From the NCBI GenBank assembly GCA_902494535.1, contig CABUTO010000004.1, positions 32,401 to 96,400 on the forward strand: 64,000 bases of DNA, read 5' to 3'. This DNA comes from an uncultured Collinsella sp. (GTDB lineage Bacteria > Actinomycetota > Coriobacteriia > Coriobacteriales > Coriobacteriaceae). Position 1 is the stretch's first letter. Each line of letters begins with the position of its first letter. The notes beneath the pieces are model-generated. The model saw nothing but the letters and a program-made list of their open reading frames with translations, searched no databases and was not told the DNA's origin. The translations under genes and the position numbers were made by a program. This document shows, piece by piece, positions 8,973 to 16,826 of the stretch.

Positions 8973-9314
8973 ATGAATATCCAGATTTTTGGCACCAAAA
9001 AGTCCTTCGATACCAAGAAGGCTCAGCGCTATTTTAAGGAGCGCCGCATTAAGGTGCAGTTTATCGACCTAAAGGAAAAGGAGATGAGCAAGGGCGAGCT
9101 CACGAGCGTGATGCAGGCAGTTGGCGGCATCGACAAGCTGCTCAACCCCAAAGCCAAGGACGAGGAGACGCTCGCGCTCATTCAGCACCTCACCCCTAGT
9201 CAGCGCTTCGACAAGCTGCTCGAGAACCAGCAGGTCTTGGCCGAGCCCATCGTGCGCAACGGCAAAAAGGCCACCGTCGGTTATTGCCCCGATGTTTGGG
9301 GAGCCTGGGAGTAG
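8973..9314 (+). CDS. ArsC/Spx-family thioredoxin-fold protein with the redox cysteine replaced
   Basis: 113 residues that match the ArsC/YffB fold: an opening beta strand MNIQIFGTKK, then SFDTKKAQRYF, the domain core IDLKEKEMSKGEL, and a conserved C-terminal block QVLAEPIVRNGKKATVGY. In typical members the residue after the first strand is the catalytic cysteine (for example CDT or CSTC). Here the codon is TCC, giving S13, and the only cysteine is C107 in GYCPDVW. I infer a protein that does not work as a classical arsenate reductase; it may bind a partner, as Spx does. It sits next to a flavin reductase. Confidence 0.8.
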   Translation: MNIQIFGTKKSFDTKKAQRYFKERRIKVQFIDLKEKEMSKGELTSVMQAVGGIDKLLNPKAKDEETLALIQHLTPSQRFDKLLENQQVLAEPIVRNGKKATVGYCPDVWGAWE

Positions 9315-9400
9315 CTTGTGTTATTTGCCGGCGCGTGGGTATAAGAGCAGGCGTTTGGCATAAGATTCAACTGTAAGCCATGTCTAACAAAGGAGGGCAC

Positions 9401-10531
9401 ATGCCCAACAAACCCGTGAAGATCATCATGCTTACCGGATACCTCGGTGCCGGCAAGACCACGCTGCTCAACCACATCCTCGCTAACGACGGCGGCATCC
9501 GCGCCGCCGTGATCGTCAACGACATCGGCGAGATCAATGTCGACGCCAGCCTTATCGCCGACGGCGGCCTGTCCGAGACCGACGACCTCATCCCGCTCAC
9601 CAACGGCTGCATCTGCTGCACGCTTTCGGACGACCTTGCCAACCAGCTGCAGGGCATCGCTGATTCGGGCGACTTCGATTACATCATCATCGAGGCCTCG
9701 GGCATTTGCGAGCCCATCCCCATCGCCTACACCATCTCGAGCTTCTGCGACGAGGCCAAGGTGGGCGGCGAGCCCAAGCTCGCGCTCGACAACATCGTAG
9801 CCGTGGTCGATTGCGCCCGCATGTATGACGAGTTCAACGGCGGCCGTGACCTGCTGGCCGAGGATATCGACGAGGACGACATCGAGAGCCTGCTCATCCA
9901 GCAGATTGAATTCTGCTCTACGCTGATCCTCAACAAGACCGATACCGTGACGCCTGAGCAGATCGCCGAGCTCAAGGCTATCGTGCGCAGCCTGCAGAAG
10001 GACGCCGTGATTGTCGAGGCTCAAAACGGCGAGGTTCCCATGGAGGAGCTGCTCGATACCGACCGCTTCGACTTTATGCGCGCCTACAACTCCGCCGCCT
10101 GGATCGAGGCCATGGAGCATCCCGAGGAGCACGACGACCCCGAGGTGCTCGAGTACGACATCGAGACCTTTGTGTATTCGCGCCGTAAGCCGTTCGACCT
10201 GCAGAAGTTCACCGATTTTGTTGAGCAGGAGTGGCCCGACGAGGTCATCCGCGTCAAGGGCCCGCTGTGGCAGACCGGCAATCCGGACATGTGCTACATG
10301 TTCGAGCAGGCTGGCCACCAGATGCGCCTGATGGAGAACGGCCTGTTTGTCGACTCGGCGCCCGAGGGCGAGAAGCAGAAGATCATCGACGAGAACCCCG
10401 AGATCATGCAAATTTGGGACGACGAGACGGGCGACCGCATGACGAGCCTGTGCATCATCGGCCGTCACATGGACAAGGATGCGCTCATCGCCTCCCTCGA
10501 TGCCTGCCTGACCGACTGGCACCGCGCCTAG
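9401..10531 (+). CDS. G3E-family GTPase (CobW/YjiA-like metallochaperone)
   Basis: 376 residues. The P-loop is GYLGAGKTT (13-21), the metal-binding CxCC motif is C70-I-C72-C73, and the NKTD guanine-specificity motif follows near residue 180. The C-terminal half contains the CobW_C-type domain (about 250-370). G3E GTPases deliver metals such as zinc, cobalt or nickel to target proteins. There is no long histidine tract and no adjacent metal-enzyme gene, so the metal is unassigned; zinc is the commonest for this subgroup. ATG at 9401 has AAAGGAGG just upstream. It is followed by an intrinsic terminator. Confidence 0.9.
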   Translation: MPNKPVKIIMLTGYLGAGKTTLLNHILANDGGIRAAVIVNDIGEINVDASLIADGGLSETDDLIPLTNGCICCTLSDDLANQLQGIADSGDFDYIIIEASGICEPIPIAYTISSFCDEAKVGGEPKLALDNIVAVVDCARMYDEFNGGRDLLAEDIDEDDIESLLIQQIEFCSTLILNKTDTVTPEQIAELKAIVRSLQKDAVIVEAQNGEVPMEELLDTDRFDFMRAYNSAAWIEAMEHPEEHDDPEVLEYDIETFVYSRRKPFDLQKFTDFVEQEWPDEVIRVKGPLWQTGNPDMCYMFEQAGHQMRLMENGLFVDSAPEGEKQKIIDENPEIMQIWDDETGDRMTSLCIIGRHMDKDALIASLDACLTDWHRA

Positions 10532-10570
10532 GTTTATCCAAGCGGACATTTTTCCGCCTACGTAACCGCC

Positions 10571-10605
10571 AAGCCACCACGAAGGTGAACTTCGTGGTGG
10601 CTTTT
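10571..10605 (+). terminator. Intrinsic terminator after the G3E GTPase gene
   Basis: AAGCCACCACGAA (10571-10583) pairs perfectly with TTCGTGGTGGCTT (10591-10603), followed by TT and a mixed T/C tail. It ends about 20 nt before the trmL start, so trmL must be read from readthrough or a promoter inside this gap. Confidence 0.85.
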
Positions 10606-10626
10606 CGTTCTGAGCCAAGGAGATTC

Positions 10627-11226
10627 ATGTTCAATATCGTGCTGTATGCACCCGAGATTCCGGCCAATACGGGCAATATCGGCCGTACCTGCGTGGTCAC
10701 CGGCGCCCATCTGCATCTGGTGGAACCACTGGGGTTTTCGCTCGATGACAAGACGGTACGTCGCGCCGGTCTGGGCTACTGGCAAAACTTGGACGTGACG
10801 ACCTATGCCGGCTGGGAGGATTTCCTTGCGCGCAACGGTCTCTCCCCCGCTGATGGTCGCCTGCATCTGCTGACCAAAAAGGCACGCCGCACCTATGCTC
10901 AGAGTACCTACCGCGATGGCGACTACTTGGTCTTTGGCAGCGAGAGCTCGGGCATTCCCGAGCCACTGCTTGCCGCGGCACCCGAGCGCTGCGAGCGCAT
11001 CCCGATGCTGCGCGATTGCGATTCGCTTGACAACGCCGAGGCATGGGGAGCCCACGAGGAATCACTCGGGCATATCGAGGACGGCCATGAAGCCATCCTT
11101 CGGCAGGATATCTGCGGCAACTTCGTCAACCCGGACGACTACCGCATCAGCGCACTCAACCTCTCCAACAGCGCCGCCATCGTCCTCTATGAAGCCCTAC
11201 GCCAAACAGGCTTTCCGGGAATGTGA
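10627..11226 (+). CDS. trmL: tRNA (cytidine/uridine-34 2'-O)-methyltransferase with an insertion
   Basis: A SPOUT (trefoil-knot) methyltransferase that 2'-O-methylates the wobble base of leucine tRNAs. The opening MFNIVLYAPEIPANTGNIGR is the hallmark of TrmL; then LHLVEPLGFSLDDKTVRRAGLGYW, then FGSESSGIPEP (motif 2, cofactor loop) and LNLSNSAAIVLYEALRQ (motif 3). Usual TrmL is near 155 residues; this one is 199, because about 40 residues (around 125-165) are inserted between RIPM and LNLSN. ATG at 10627 follows AAGGAG. The stop codon lies inside a palindromic repeat. Confidence 0.92.
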   Translation: MFNIVLYAPEIPANTGNIGRTCVVTGAHLHLVEPLGFSLDDKTVRRAGLGYWQNLDVTTYAGWEDFLARNGLSPADGRLHLLTKKARRTYAQSTYRDGDYLVFGSESSGIPEPLLAAAPERCERIPMLRDCDSLDNAEAWGAHEESLGHIEDGHEAILRQDICGNFVNPDDYRISALNLSNSAAIVLYEALRQTGFPGM

Positions 11227-11251
11227 CAACGGGACTGTCCCTTCGTCACAT
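11221..11251. repeat. Palindromic repeat family A, copy 1
   Basis: ATGTGACaacGGGAC and its inverted partner GTCCCttcGTCACAT meet almost head to head. The trmL stop codon TGA is inside it. It may also act as a terminator for trmL. Confidence 0.75.
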
Positions 11252-11370
11252 TCAAGCACCACATCGATAACACACACGCCTAATTGATGCTCTAAATTAA
11301 GAGCCGTCGCTTTTAATCAAAATTAACTAAAATAAAATGAAGTTAAACGGTGGCGTGAAAGGAGAGCCCT

Positions 11371-12471
11371 GTGGAATATCTCGAGAACCCGTTTACCCCT
11401 AGCTTTGGCGAGGTTCCTGCCCATCTCGCTGGCAGACAACAGATTATTCGGGATTTGGACCGTGCCTTCTTGAGCCAGCGCAGGCGCCCAGAATTGACCT
11501 CGATCTTCTCAGGCGCGCGTGGAACCGGCAAAACCGCTCTCATGTCGTCGCTCGCGACAAGGGCGGAATCCCACGGCTGGATAGCCGTAAAGACGACCGC
11601 GCTCCCGGGAATGCTTGAGGAAATCGAGTTCGGGGCGAAACGCGCTGCAGGCCATCTCATCGACCCGCCTAACAACTTCGAAGTCACCAGTCTCGGAATT
11701 GCACCACTCGGCAGCATCGAGGTCAATCGCGTTCACGATGCCTCAACCTGGCGCTATCGCATGAGCGACATCATCGACCAGCTCAACGAGGCGGGCACCG
11801 GTCTGCTCGTCACGGTTGACGAGGTGGACCCGACACTCGACGAGATGATTCAGCTCGCAGCGACGTATCAGCACTTTGTGACCGATGGGAAACGCGTCGC
11901 TCTGCTCATGGCGGGACTTCCCAACAACGTATCGACGCTACTGAACCACAAGACGGTCTCGTTCCTTCGCCGCGCCCAACAATATCATCTGGGTCGCATT
12001 GCCGACTATGACGTGCGCGAGGCCCTAATTCGCACAATCCAGGAAAACGATCGCCTGGCAGATGCTGAGGGAATCGATAGAGCCGTTCGCTCGATCTCTG
12101 GTTTTCCCTTCCTATTGCAACTCGTAGGCTACCGCGCCTGGGATCTCACAAGCGATTCGAAGGAAATCTCGTCACGCGACTTTGACCTAGGAATCAAAAT
12201 CGCACGCGACGAGATGGATGACCGAATCCTCGCGGCAACCTATCGGGAACTCACTGCAGAGGACAAGCGATTCCTCATCGCCATGCTCGATGACGAGGAA
12301 GAGTCCACCACCGCTGACCTTGTCGAACGCCTTAAGCGTTCGCCGCAGCAGGTCTCCCGCTACCGACGCCGCATGATAGATGCCGGCATCATTGGAGAAC
12401 GCGGGCGCGGAATCGTCGCTTTTGAATTGCCATTCTTCCGCGATTATCTCGCCGCTCAATGCGTGAAATAG
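11371..12471 (+). CDS. AAA/STAND-type ATPase with winged-helix C-terminus (copy 1)
   Basis: 366 residues, starting at GTG 11371 with AAAGGAGA at proper spacing. It opens ENPFTPSFGEVPAHLAGR, then a Walker A loop GARGTGKT (near residue 50), a Walker B stretch LLVTVDEVDP and a sensor-like LLMAGLP. The tail holds a winged-helix block (TADLVERLKRSPQQVSRYRRRMIDAGII), probably for DNA or protein binding. It is clearly related by eye to the ATPase at 15610-16728 (shared NPF-P---GR opening, Walker motifs, AGLP, VSFLRRAQQ and QLVGY blocks). Known relatives are Orc1/Cdc6-like AAA_16 ATPases, but its job is not evident. It is bordered by family A repeats and an AT-rich upstream stretch. Confidence 0.75.
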   Translation: MEYLENPFTPSFGEVPAHLAGRQQIIRDLDRAFLSQRRRPELTSIFSGARGTGKTALMSSLATRAESHGWIAVKTTALPGMLEEIEFGAKRAAGHLIDPPNNFEVTSLGIAPLGSIEVNRVHDASTWRYRMSDIIDQLNEAGTGLLVTVDEVDPTLDEMIQLAATYQHFVTDGKRVALLMAGLPNNVSTLLNHKTVSFLRRAQQYHLGRIADYDVREALIRTIQENDRLADAEGIDRAVRSISGFPFLLQLVGYRAWDLTSDSKEISSRDFDLGIKIARDEMDDRILAATYRELTAEDKRFLIAMLDDEEESTTADLVERLKRSPQQVSRYRRRMIDAGIIGERGRGIVAFELPFFRDYLAAQCVK

Positions 12472-12476
12472 AAGTC

Positions 12477-12509
12477 AATGTGACAAAGGGACAGTCCCTT
12501 TGTCACATT
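12477..12509. repeat. Palindromic repeat family A, copy 2
   Basis: A perfect palindrome around the core GTGACAAAGGGAC and its complement, 6 nt after the ATPase stop and 4 nt before the convergent uvrA-like stop. It can form a long hairpin from either strand and probably serves as a shared terminator. Confidence 0.85.
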
Positions 12510-12512
12510 CGG

Positions 12513-15005
12513 TTATAGGTAGCGACCGGTAATGCTTGCGGAGCAGGCCACGATGTCGCCCGGCGTGCCGGCGCAGACGATTTGCCCGCCGGCGTCGCCA
12601 CCGCCCGGGCCCATGTCGATCACGTAATCGGCGTTACGGATAAGGTCGAGATCGTGTTCGATCACGATAACCGTAGCGCCCTTGGCAACAAGGCCGTCGA
12701 ACACACTCAGCAACACCTGAACATCGAGCGGATGTAGGCCGATCGTAGGCTCGTCGAACACGAATACGGCATCGTCCTGCACGCGGCCCATCTCACTCGC
12801 GAGCTTAAGACGCTGCGCTTCGCCGCCCGAGAGCGCCGGTGTGGGCTCGCCAAGTGTGAGATAGCCCAAGCCCAGGTCGTGTAAGGTCTGCAAGCGCGCC
12901 TGAACCTTCTTGAGTCCCAGTGTGGCGTCGATGGCCTCGTCCACACTCATGTCCATGAGCTGCGGCAACGTCAGCAAGCTCCCGTCCTTGCCCTCGCGAT
13001 GGATACGCGAAGCCACGTCTGCATAACGCGAACCGCGACATGCCGGGCAGACAATCTCGACGTCGGGCAAAAACTGCACGTCGAGCGATATCGATCCCGT
13101 GCCGTCGCACGTAGGACAGCGCAAGGCGCCAGTGTTATAGCTAAAGGCACCCGCCTTGTAGCCAGCCGCCTTGGCCTCGGGCGTACGGGCAAAGGCTCGG
13201 CGCAGCTCATCATGGATGTCGGCATAGGTTGCGACCGTCGAGCGCACGTTGGCGCCGATGGGCGTGGCGTCAATCAGGTTGGCACGGGCAATGCCTTCGG
13301 CATCGACCCAACGCACGTGTCTTGGCAGGCGCTCGCCAGCTGCCTGGGCCTTAAGCGCCGGAATGAGCGTCTCGAGCACCAACGTCGTCTTGCCCGAGCC
13401 CGAAACGCCCGTCACCGCGACAAGGCGGCCGCGCGGGATATCGACTTCGAGCGGTTTTACGGTATGGATGGCATCGGTTGCCATGCGGATATGTCCCTGA
13501 TCGAACATTTCGTCGTCAGTCACCTGCGGACGCAAGCGCTTGGGCTCGGCGCGCAAAAACGGCGCGATGCGGCTGCTTTGCGATTGCTCGACCTCGCTTA
13601 CCGTACCGGCAGCGATCAAATTGCCGCCGCCTGCTCCGGCAACGGGGCCCATCTCGACCAGATAGTCGGCTTCCGCCAGTACGCGCGTATCGTGGTCGAC
13701 AACAACCACGGTGTTGCCGTCATCCACCAGATCGCGCATCACACCCACCAAGCCGTCGACATTGGCAGGATGCAAGCCGATCGAGGGCTCGTCCAGCACA
13801 TAGAGCACGCCCGTCGATCGATTGCGCACCACGCGAGCAAGCTGCACGCGCTGGCGCTCACCCGTGGAAAGCGTGGCACCGGCGCGATCGAGTGAAAGGT
13901 AATCGAGACCCAGGTCGACCAGACGACGGGCCGTGCTCAAAAACGAATCGCAGATATCCGTCGCCATGGGCCGCATCTCGGGCGGCAAGGATGCGGGCAC
14001 CCCGCGCACCCACTCAATCGCCTCGCCCAGCGTCATGGCCGCCGCCTGCGCCAGATTGATACCGCGCACCTGGGGCTGGCGTGCCGCCTCGGAGAGACGC
14101 GTGCCGCTGCAGTCGCGGCATGGGCCCTCGCGCAAAAAGCGCGCAACGCGTTTGAGGCCCTTGTCGTCCTTAACCTTGGCGAGCGCATTCTCGACGGTAT
14201 AGACGGCGTTGTAATAGGTGAAGTCGAGCGGCGTGGCGCCCTCGCCGTTTTTGGGAACGTAGAGAATGTGCTTCTTGACCGCCGGGCCGTGGAACACGAT
14301 ATCGCGCTCTTGAGGCGTGAGCTGGTTAAACGGTACGTCGGTGCGTACGCCCATCTCGCCTGCCACCTGCTTCATCAGATCCCACATGAGCGTTCCCCAG
14401 GGAAGCACCGCACCCTCGTTGATAGTCTTTGACTCGTCGGGCACCAGGCTCGCTTCGTCCACCTCGCGCATGACACCGGTGCCGCCGCAGGTAGGGCACG
14501 CACCACCGCTATTGAAAGCCAAATCCTCGGCACTCGGCGCGTAGAACTCGCGGCCGCATATCGGACACGTGAGCGACAGGCCCGCAGCCACGTTAAGGCT
14601 CGGCTCCACGCGCGCCCCACAGTGCGGGCACACGTGATGGGCGCAACGGCTAAAGAGCAGACGCAGGCTATTGTTGAGCTCGGTCATGGTGCCAAAAGTG
14701 GAACGCACGCCCGGCACGCTGGGGCGCTGATGCAATGCGAGCGCCGCTGGCACATGCAGCACCTCGTCCACCTGGGCGTGCTCGGCCTGCGTCAGACGAC
14801 GGCGGGTATAGGTGCTGAGCGCCTCCAGGTAACGGCGCGAGCCCTCGGCATAAAGAACCCCCAGCGCCAGCGAACTCTTGCCCGAGCCCGACACGCCGGC
14901 AATACCCACAAGCCTTCCCAGCGGAATATCGATATCGATGTCCTTGAGGTTGTGGACACGTGCACCACGCACCTCGATAGCACTTGGTTGTTGCGACACC
15001 GTCAT
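12513..15005 (-). CDS. UvrA-like ABC ATPase without the UvrB-binding insert (UvrA2 type)
   Basis: 830 residues from ATG 15005, which overlaps the upstream acetyltransferase stop as ATGA. Two ABC modules are visible: Walker A GVSGSGKSS near residue 37 with signature LSTGERQRVQLA, and a second GVSGSGKTT with LSGGEAQRLKLA; each has a DEP-IGLHP Walker B. Zinc-type CxxC pairs occur at CPHCG...CPICG, CPTCGGTG and CPTCDGTG...CPACRG. Canonical UvrA is near 940-950 residues; the stretch between CPHCG and CPICG, where the UvrB-binding domain normally sits, is only about 20 residues here. I infer a UvrA2/drug-resistance type paralogue rather than the main repair UvrA. Confidence 0.85.
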   Translation of the reverse strand: MTVSQQPSAIEVRGARVHNLKDIDIDIPLGRLVGIAGVSGSGKSSLALGVLYAEGSRRYLEALSTYTRRRLTQAEHAQVDEVLHVPAALALHQRPSVPGVRSTFGTMTELNNSLRLLFSRCAHHVCPHCGARVEPSLNVAAGLSLTCPICGREFYAPSAEDLAFNSGGACPTCGGTGVMREVDEASLVPDESKTINEGAVLPWGTLMWDLMKQVAGEMGVRTDVPFNQLTPQERDIVFHGPAVKKHILYVPKNGEGATPLDFTYYNAVYTVENALAKVKDDKGLKRVARFLREGPCRDCSGTRLSEAARQPQVRGINLAQAAAMTLGEAIEWVRGVPASLPPEMRPMATDICDSFLSTARRLVDLGLDYLSLDRAGATLSTGERQRVQLARVVRNRSTGVLYVLDEPSIGLHPANVDGLVGVMRDLVDDGNTVVVVDHDTRVLAEADYLVEMGPVAGAGGGNLIAAGTVSEVEQSQSSRIAPFLRAEPKRLRPQVTDDEMFDQGHIRMATDAIHTVKPLEVDIPRGRLVAVTGVSGSGKTTLVLETLIPALKAQAAGERLPRHVRWVDAEGIARANLIDATPIGANVRSTVATYADIHDELRRAFARTPEAKAAGYKAGAFSYNTGALRCPTCDGTGSISLDVQFLPDVEIVCPACRGSRYADVASRIHREGKDGSLLTLPQLMDMSVDEAIDATLGLKKVQARLQTLHDLGLGYLTLGEPTPALSGGEAQRLKLASEMGRVQDDAVFVFDEPTIGLHPLDVQVLLSVFDGLVAKGATVIVIEHDLDLIRNADYVIDMGPGGGDAGGQIVCAGTPGDIVACSASITGRYL

Positions 15006-15559
15006 CGCTCCCCTTCTGCTCGCCCGCGCCAGTCTTCGCGGGTCAAATACGTAAAGCACTCGGTACGTACATCGCCCATAAGCTCGCAGGGCACGTCGCG
15101 CTCAACGTGATGTGGCGCGAACCCACATTTTTGCTGGACGCGTAACGACTTGTTATTGCCCTCGTAGTATCCGCACCAAAGCGCCTTGCAGCCAAGCGTA
15201 TCGAACGCATAGCGCTGCATGGCTCGTACCGCTTCGGGAGCAAAGCCTCGGCCCCAGAACGGCTTGGCGATCCAATAGCCCACTTCGAGTTCGAGACCGT
15301 CATCTCGACGGTTTGACTCGCAGCGAGATGGCATAAGTCCGATGCTACCCACGGGCTCATCCGTCGCAGCCAGGCAAACGGCAAAGGTATGGGGTGCCGC
15401 AAAAACTGTCCGAATGATCTCCCTGCTCTCCTCAATGCTTCGATGGGGTGGCCAGCCCGCAGCCGGCCCCACGTCCGGGTCGCTCGCATATGTAAACAGG
15501 ATCGCCGTATCCGTCTCGCGCCACGGACGGAGCGTCAATCGCTCAGTTTGAATCACCAT
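15002..15559 (-). CDS. GNAT N-acetyltransferase (RimJ/RimL type)
   Basis: 185 residues with the typical RimJ/RimL opening MVIQTERLTLRPWRETDTA, a central beta-bulge region EVGYWIAKPFWGRGFAPEAVRAM that holds the acetyl-CoA loop (GRGFA) and a C-terminal NNKSLRVQQKCGF, where N and S contact the cofactor. It likely acetylates an amino group on a protein N-terminus, small molecule or antibiotic; substrate unknown. It is the upstream gene of a two-gene operon with the UvrA-like ATPase (4-nt overlap). UvrA2-type genes are often in resistance loci, so a detoxification role is possible but not shown. Confidence 0.88.
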   Translation of the reverse strand: MVIQTERLTLRPWRETDTAILFTYASDPDVGPAAGWPPHRSIEESREIIRTVFAAPHTFAVCLAATDEPVGSIGLMPSRCESNRRDDGLELEVGYWIAKPFWGRGFAPEAVRAMQRYAFDTLGCKALWCGYYEGNNKSLRVQQKCGFAPHHVERDVPCELMGDVRTECFTYLTREDWRGRAEGER

Positions 15560-15580
15560 GTTTTGACCTCACATCTATCG

Positions 15581-15610
15581 ATGTGACAAAGGGACCGTCC
15601 CTTTTCACAT
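15581..15610. repeat. Palindromic repeat family A, copy 3
   Basis: ATGTGACAAAGGGAC followed by its near-complete inverted partner GTCCCTTTTCACAT. Its last base touches the stop codon of the ATPase at 15610-16728 and it lies 21 nt upstream of the acetyltransferase start. Confidence 0.8.
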
Positions 15611-16728
15611 TACTCATGCCATAAAACGCGATCGCGAATGTACGCGCCCAGCATGGGCACGACAAATCGGACGAGGCCGTATCCGGCAGCCTCGATGACG
15701 CGCTCGCGAATCAGGCTTGCGCGATATTTACTCGCCCAGCTCTGGGTGCGATCGCAACGCTCAATGATGTCCGCCATGCGCGTCGGCTTACCCTCGTCAG
15801 CAGCCATGGCCTCGATAAAGAGGCGTTGCGGACTGCGCAATCCATAATACAGGGGCGCGTCGACCGCTTCGTAGAACTCAGAGATGGCATCCGCATGGCC
15901 AGCCTCGACATCGCACCTTTCAATGACCTGCGAGTTGCGCCGGACGGCAGAGCGCCACATGTAATAGCCCACCAACTGGACCATATAGGGATGCCCCATG
16001 CTCTTGTGTGCCGCAAGGTCCGCCGTCTCCGTGTCAACGTAAAGACCAGCGTCTTTGACCGTCTGGATATATGAATCGCGCACTTTGGGCAAAGAAATCG
16101 CCCCCAGCGTACGCTGCTGGGCGCGGCGCAGAAACGTTACGCTCGGCTCTTCGAGCAAGTCATCAACCATACTGGGTAAGCCGGCAAAAACCAGCGCAAG
16201 ACCGCGCTGGTCGCTATCGGGCAAGCCCGTGGCATCTTGGTCTCCAAGCACTTGCTGATAGAGAACGGCCAGCGCCGCCAGCTCCTCGATAGACGCAGAC
16301 TGCGCCTCGTCAATCGCAAACAGTATGCCCTTGCCTGGCCCGAGTTTCTTGAGGCGTTCGTTGACCAGCCCTCGCAACGTCTCGCCTTTTGCTCGCGCCG
16401 CCTCAACCGACATCCGACCAAACGACGGACCGAACTCCATTGACGTCACAACGGGCTTATTCGAGCGAAGCGCCTCGGCCAAGCGGTCGCATAAGCCAAG
16501 CGAAGCGGAATCGGAAACAACCGCCCATCCGCGCTCGCTAGCCAAACGTTGCAGCTCCCGCAGGAGAACCGTTTTGCCGCAGCCGCGGTTTCCCGTAATG
16601 AGCATGAACCTGCCCGGCGCTCCAGCGCCGTTATCGAGCCCTTCCTCAAAATCTTCGATGACCGACTCGCGGCCGATGAGTACCGGGGGCCGCTTGCCAG
16701 CAGTGGGCTTAAAGGGATTTGGATTCAT
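15610..16728 (-). CDS. AAA/STAND-type ATPase (copy 2)
   Basis: 372 residues from ATG 16728 (GAGGAGG upstream on the minus strand). It opens MNPNPFKPTAGKRPPVLIGR, then has Walker A GNRGCGKT near residue 46, Walker B ILFAIDEAQ and LVFAGLP, then TFLRRAQQ and VQLVGYYMW. The C-terminal third should be a winged helix (MADIIERCDRTQSWASKYRASLI). It is paralogous to the gene at 11371-12471; both lie on the edges of the UvrA-like/GNAT pair and both touch family A repeats. Function unknown. Three 10-bp repeats lie in its promoter region. Confidence 0.75.
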   Translation of the reverse strand: MNPNPFKPTAGKRPPVLIGRESVIEDFEEGLDNGAGAPGRFMLITGNRGCGKTVLLRELQRLASERGWAVVSDSASLGLCDRLAEALRSNKPVVTSMEFGPSFGRMSVEAARAKGETLRGLVNERLKKLGPGKGILFAIDEAQSASIEELAALAVLYQQVLGDQDATGLPDSDQRGLALVFAGLPSMVDDLLEEPSVTFLRRAQQRTLGAISLPKVRDSYIQTVKDAGLYVDTETADLAAHKSMGHPYMVQLVGYYMWRSAVRRNSQVIERCDVEAGHADAISEFYEAVDAPLYYGLRSPQRLFIEAMAADEGKPTRMADIIERCDRTQSWASKYRASLIRERVIEAAGYGLVRFVVPMLGAYIRDRVLWHE

Positions 16729-16760
16729 GTCGGCCTCCTCGGATTGGCAAACCCTGGTAA

Positions 16761-16790
16761 TAGTTATACCAACTTATACCGAGTTATACT
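16761..16790. promoter_or_regulatory. Three 10-bp direct repeats upstream of the second ATPase
   Basis: TTATAC occurs three times at exactly 10-bp intervals (16764, 16774, 16784), each within nnGTTATACC-like units. On the minus strand these read GTATAA and could include the -10 box. One-helical-turn spacing suggests an operator for a protein that binds one face of DNA, possibly the ATPase itself. It lies about 35-60 bp before the start. Confidence 0.5.
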
Positions 16791-16798
16791 AACAGGAT

Positions 16799-16826
16799 GC
16801 GATAAAGAGACTGACCCTCTATCACC
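16799..16826. repeat. Degenerate family A palindrome (copy 4)
   Basis: GATAAAGAG-actga-CCCTCTATC is a diverged version of the family A palindrome. It overlaps the stop of the TetM-like GTPase gene and could terminate it. Confidence 0.5.
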
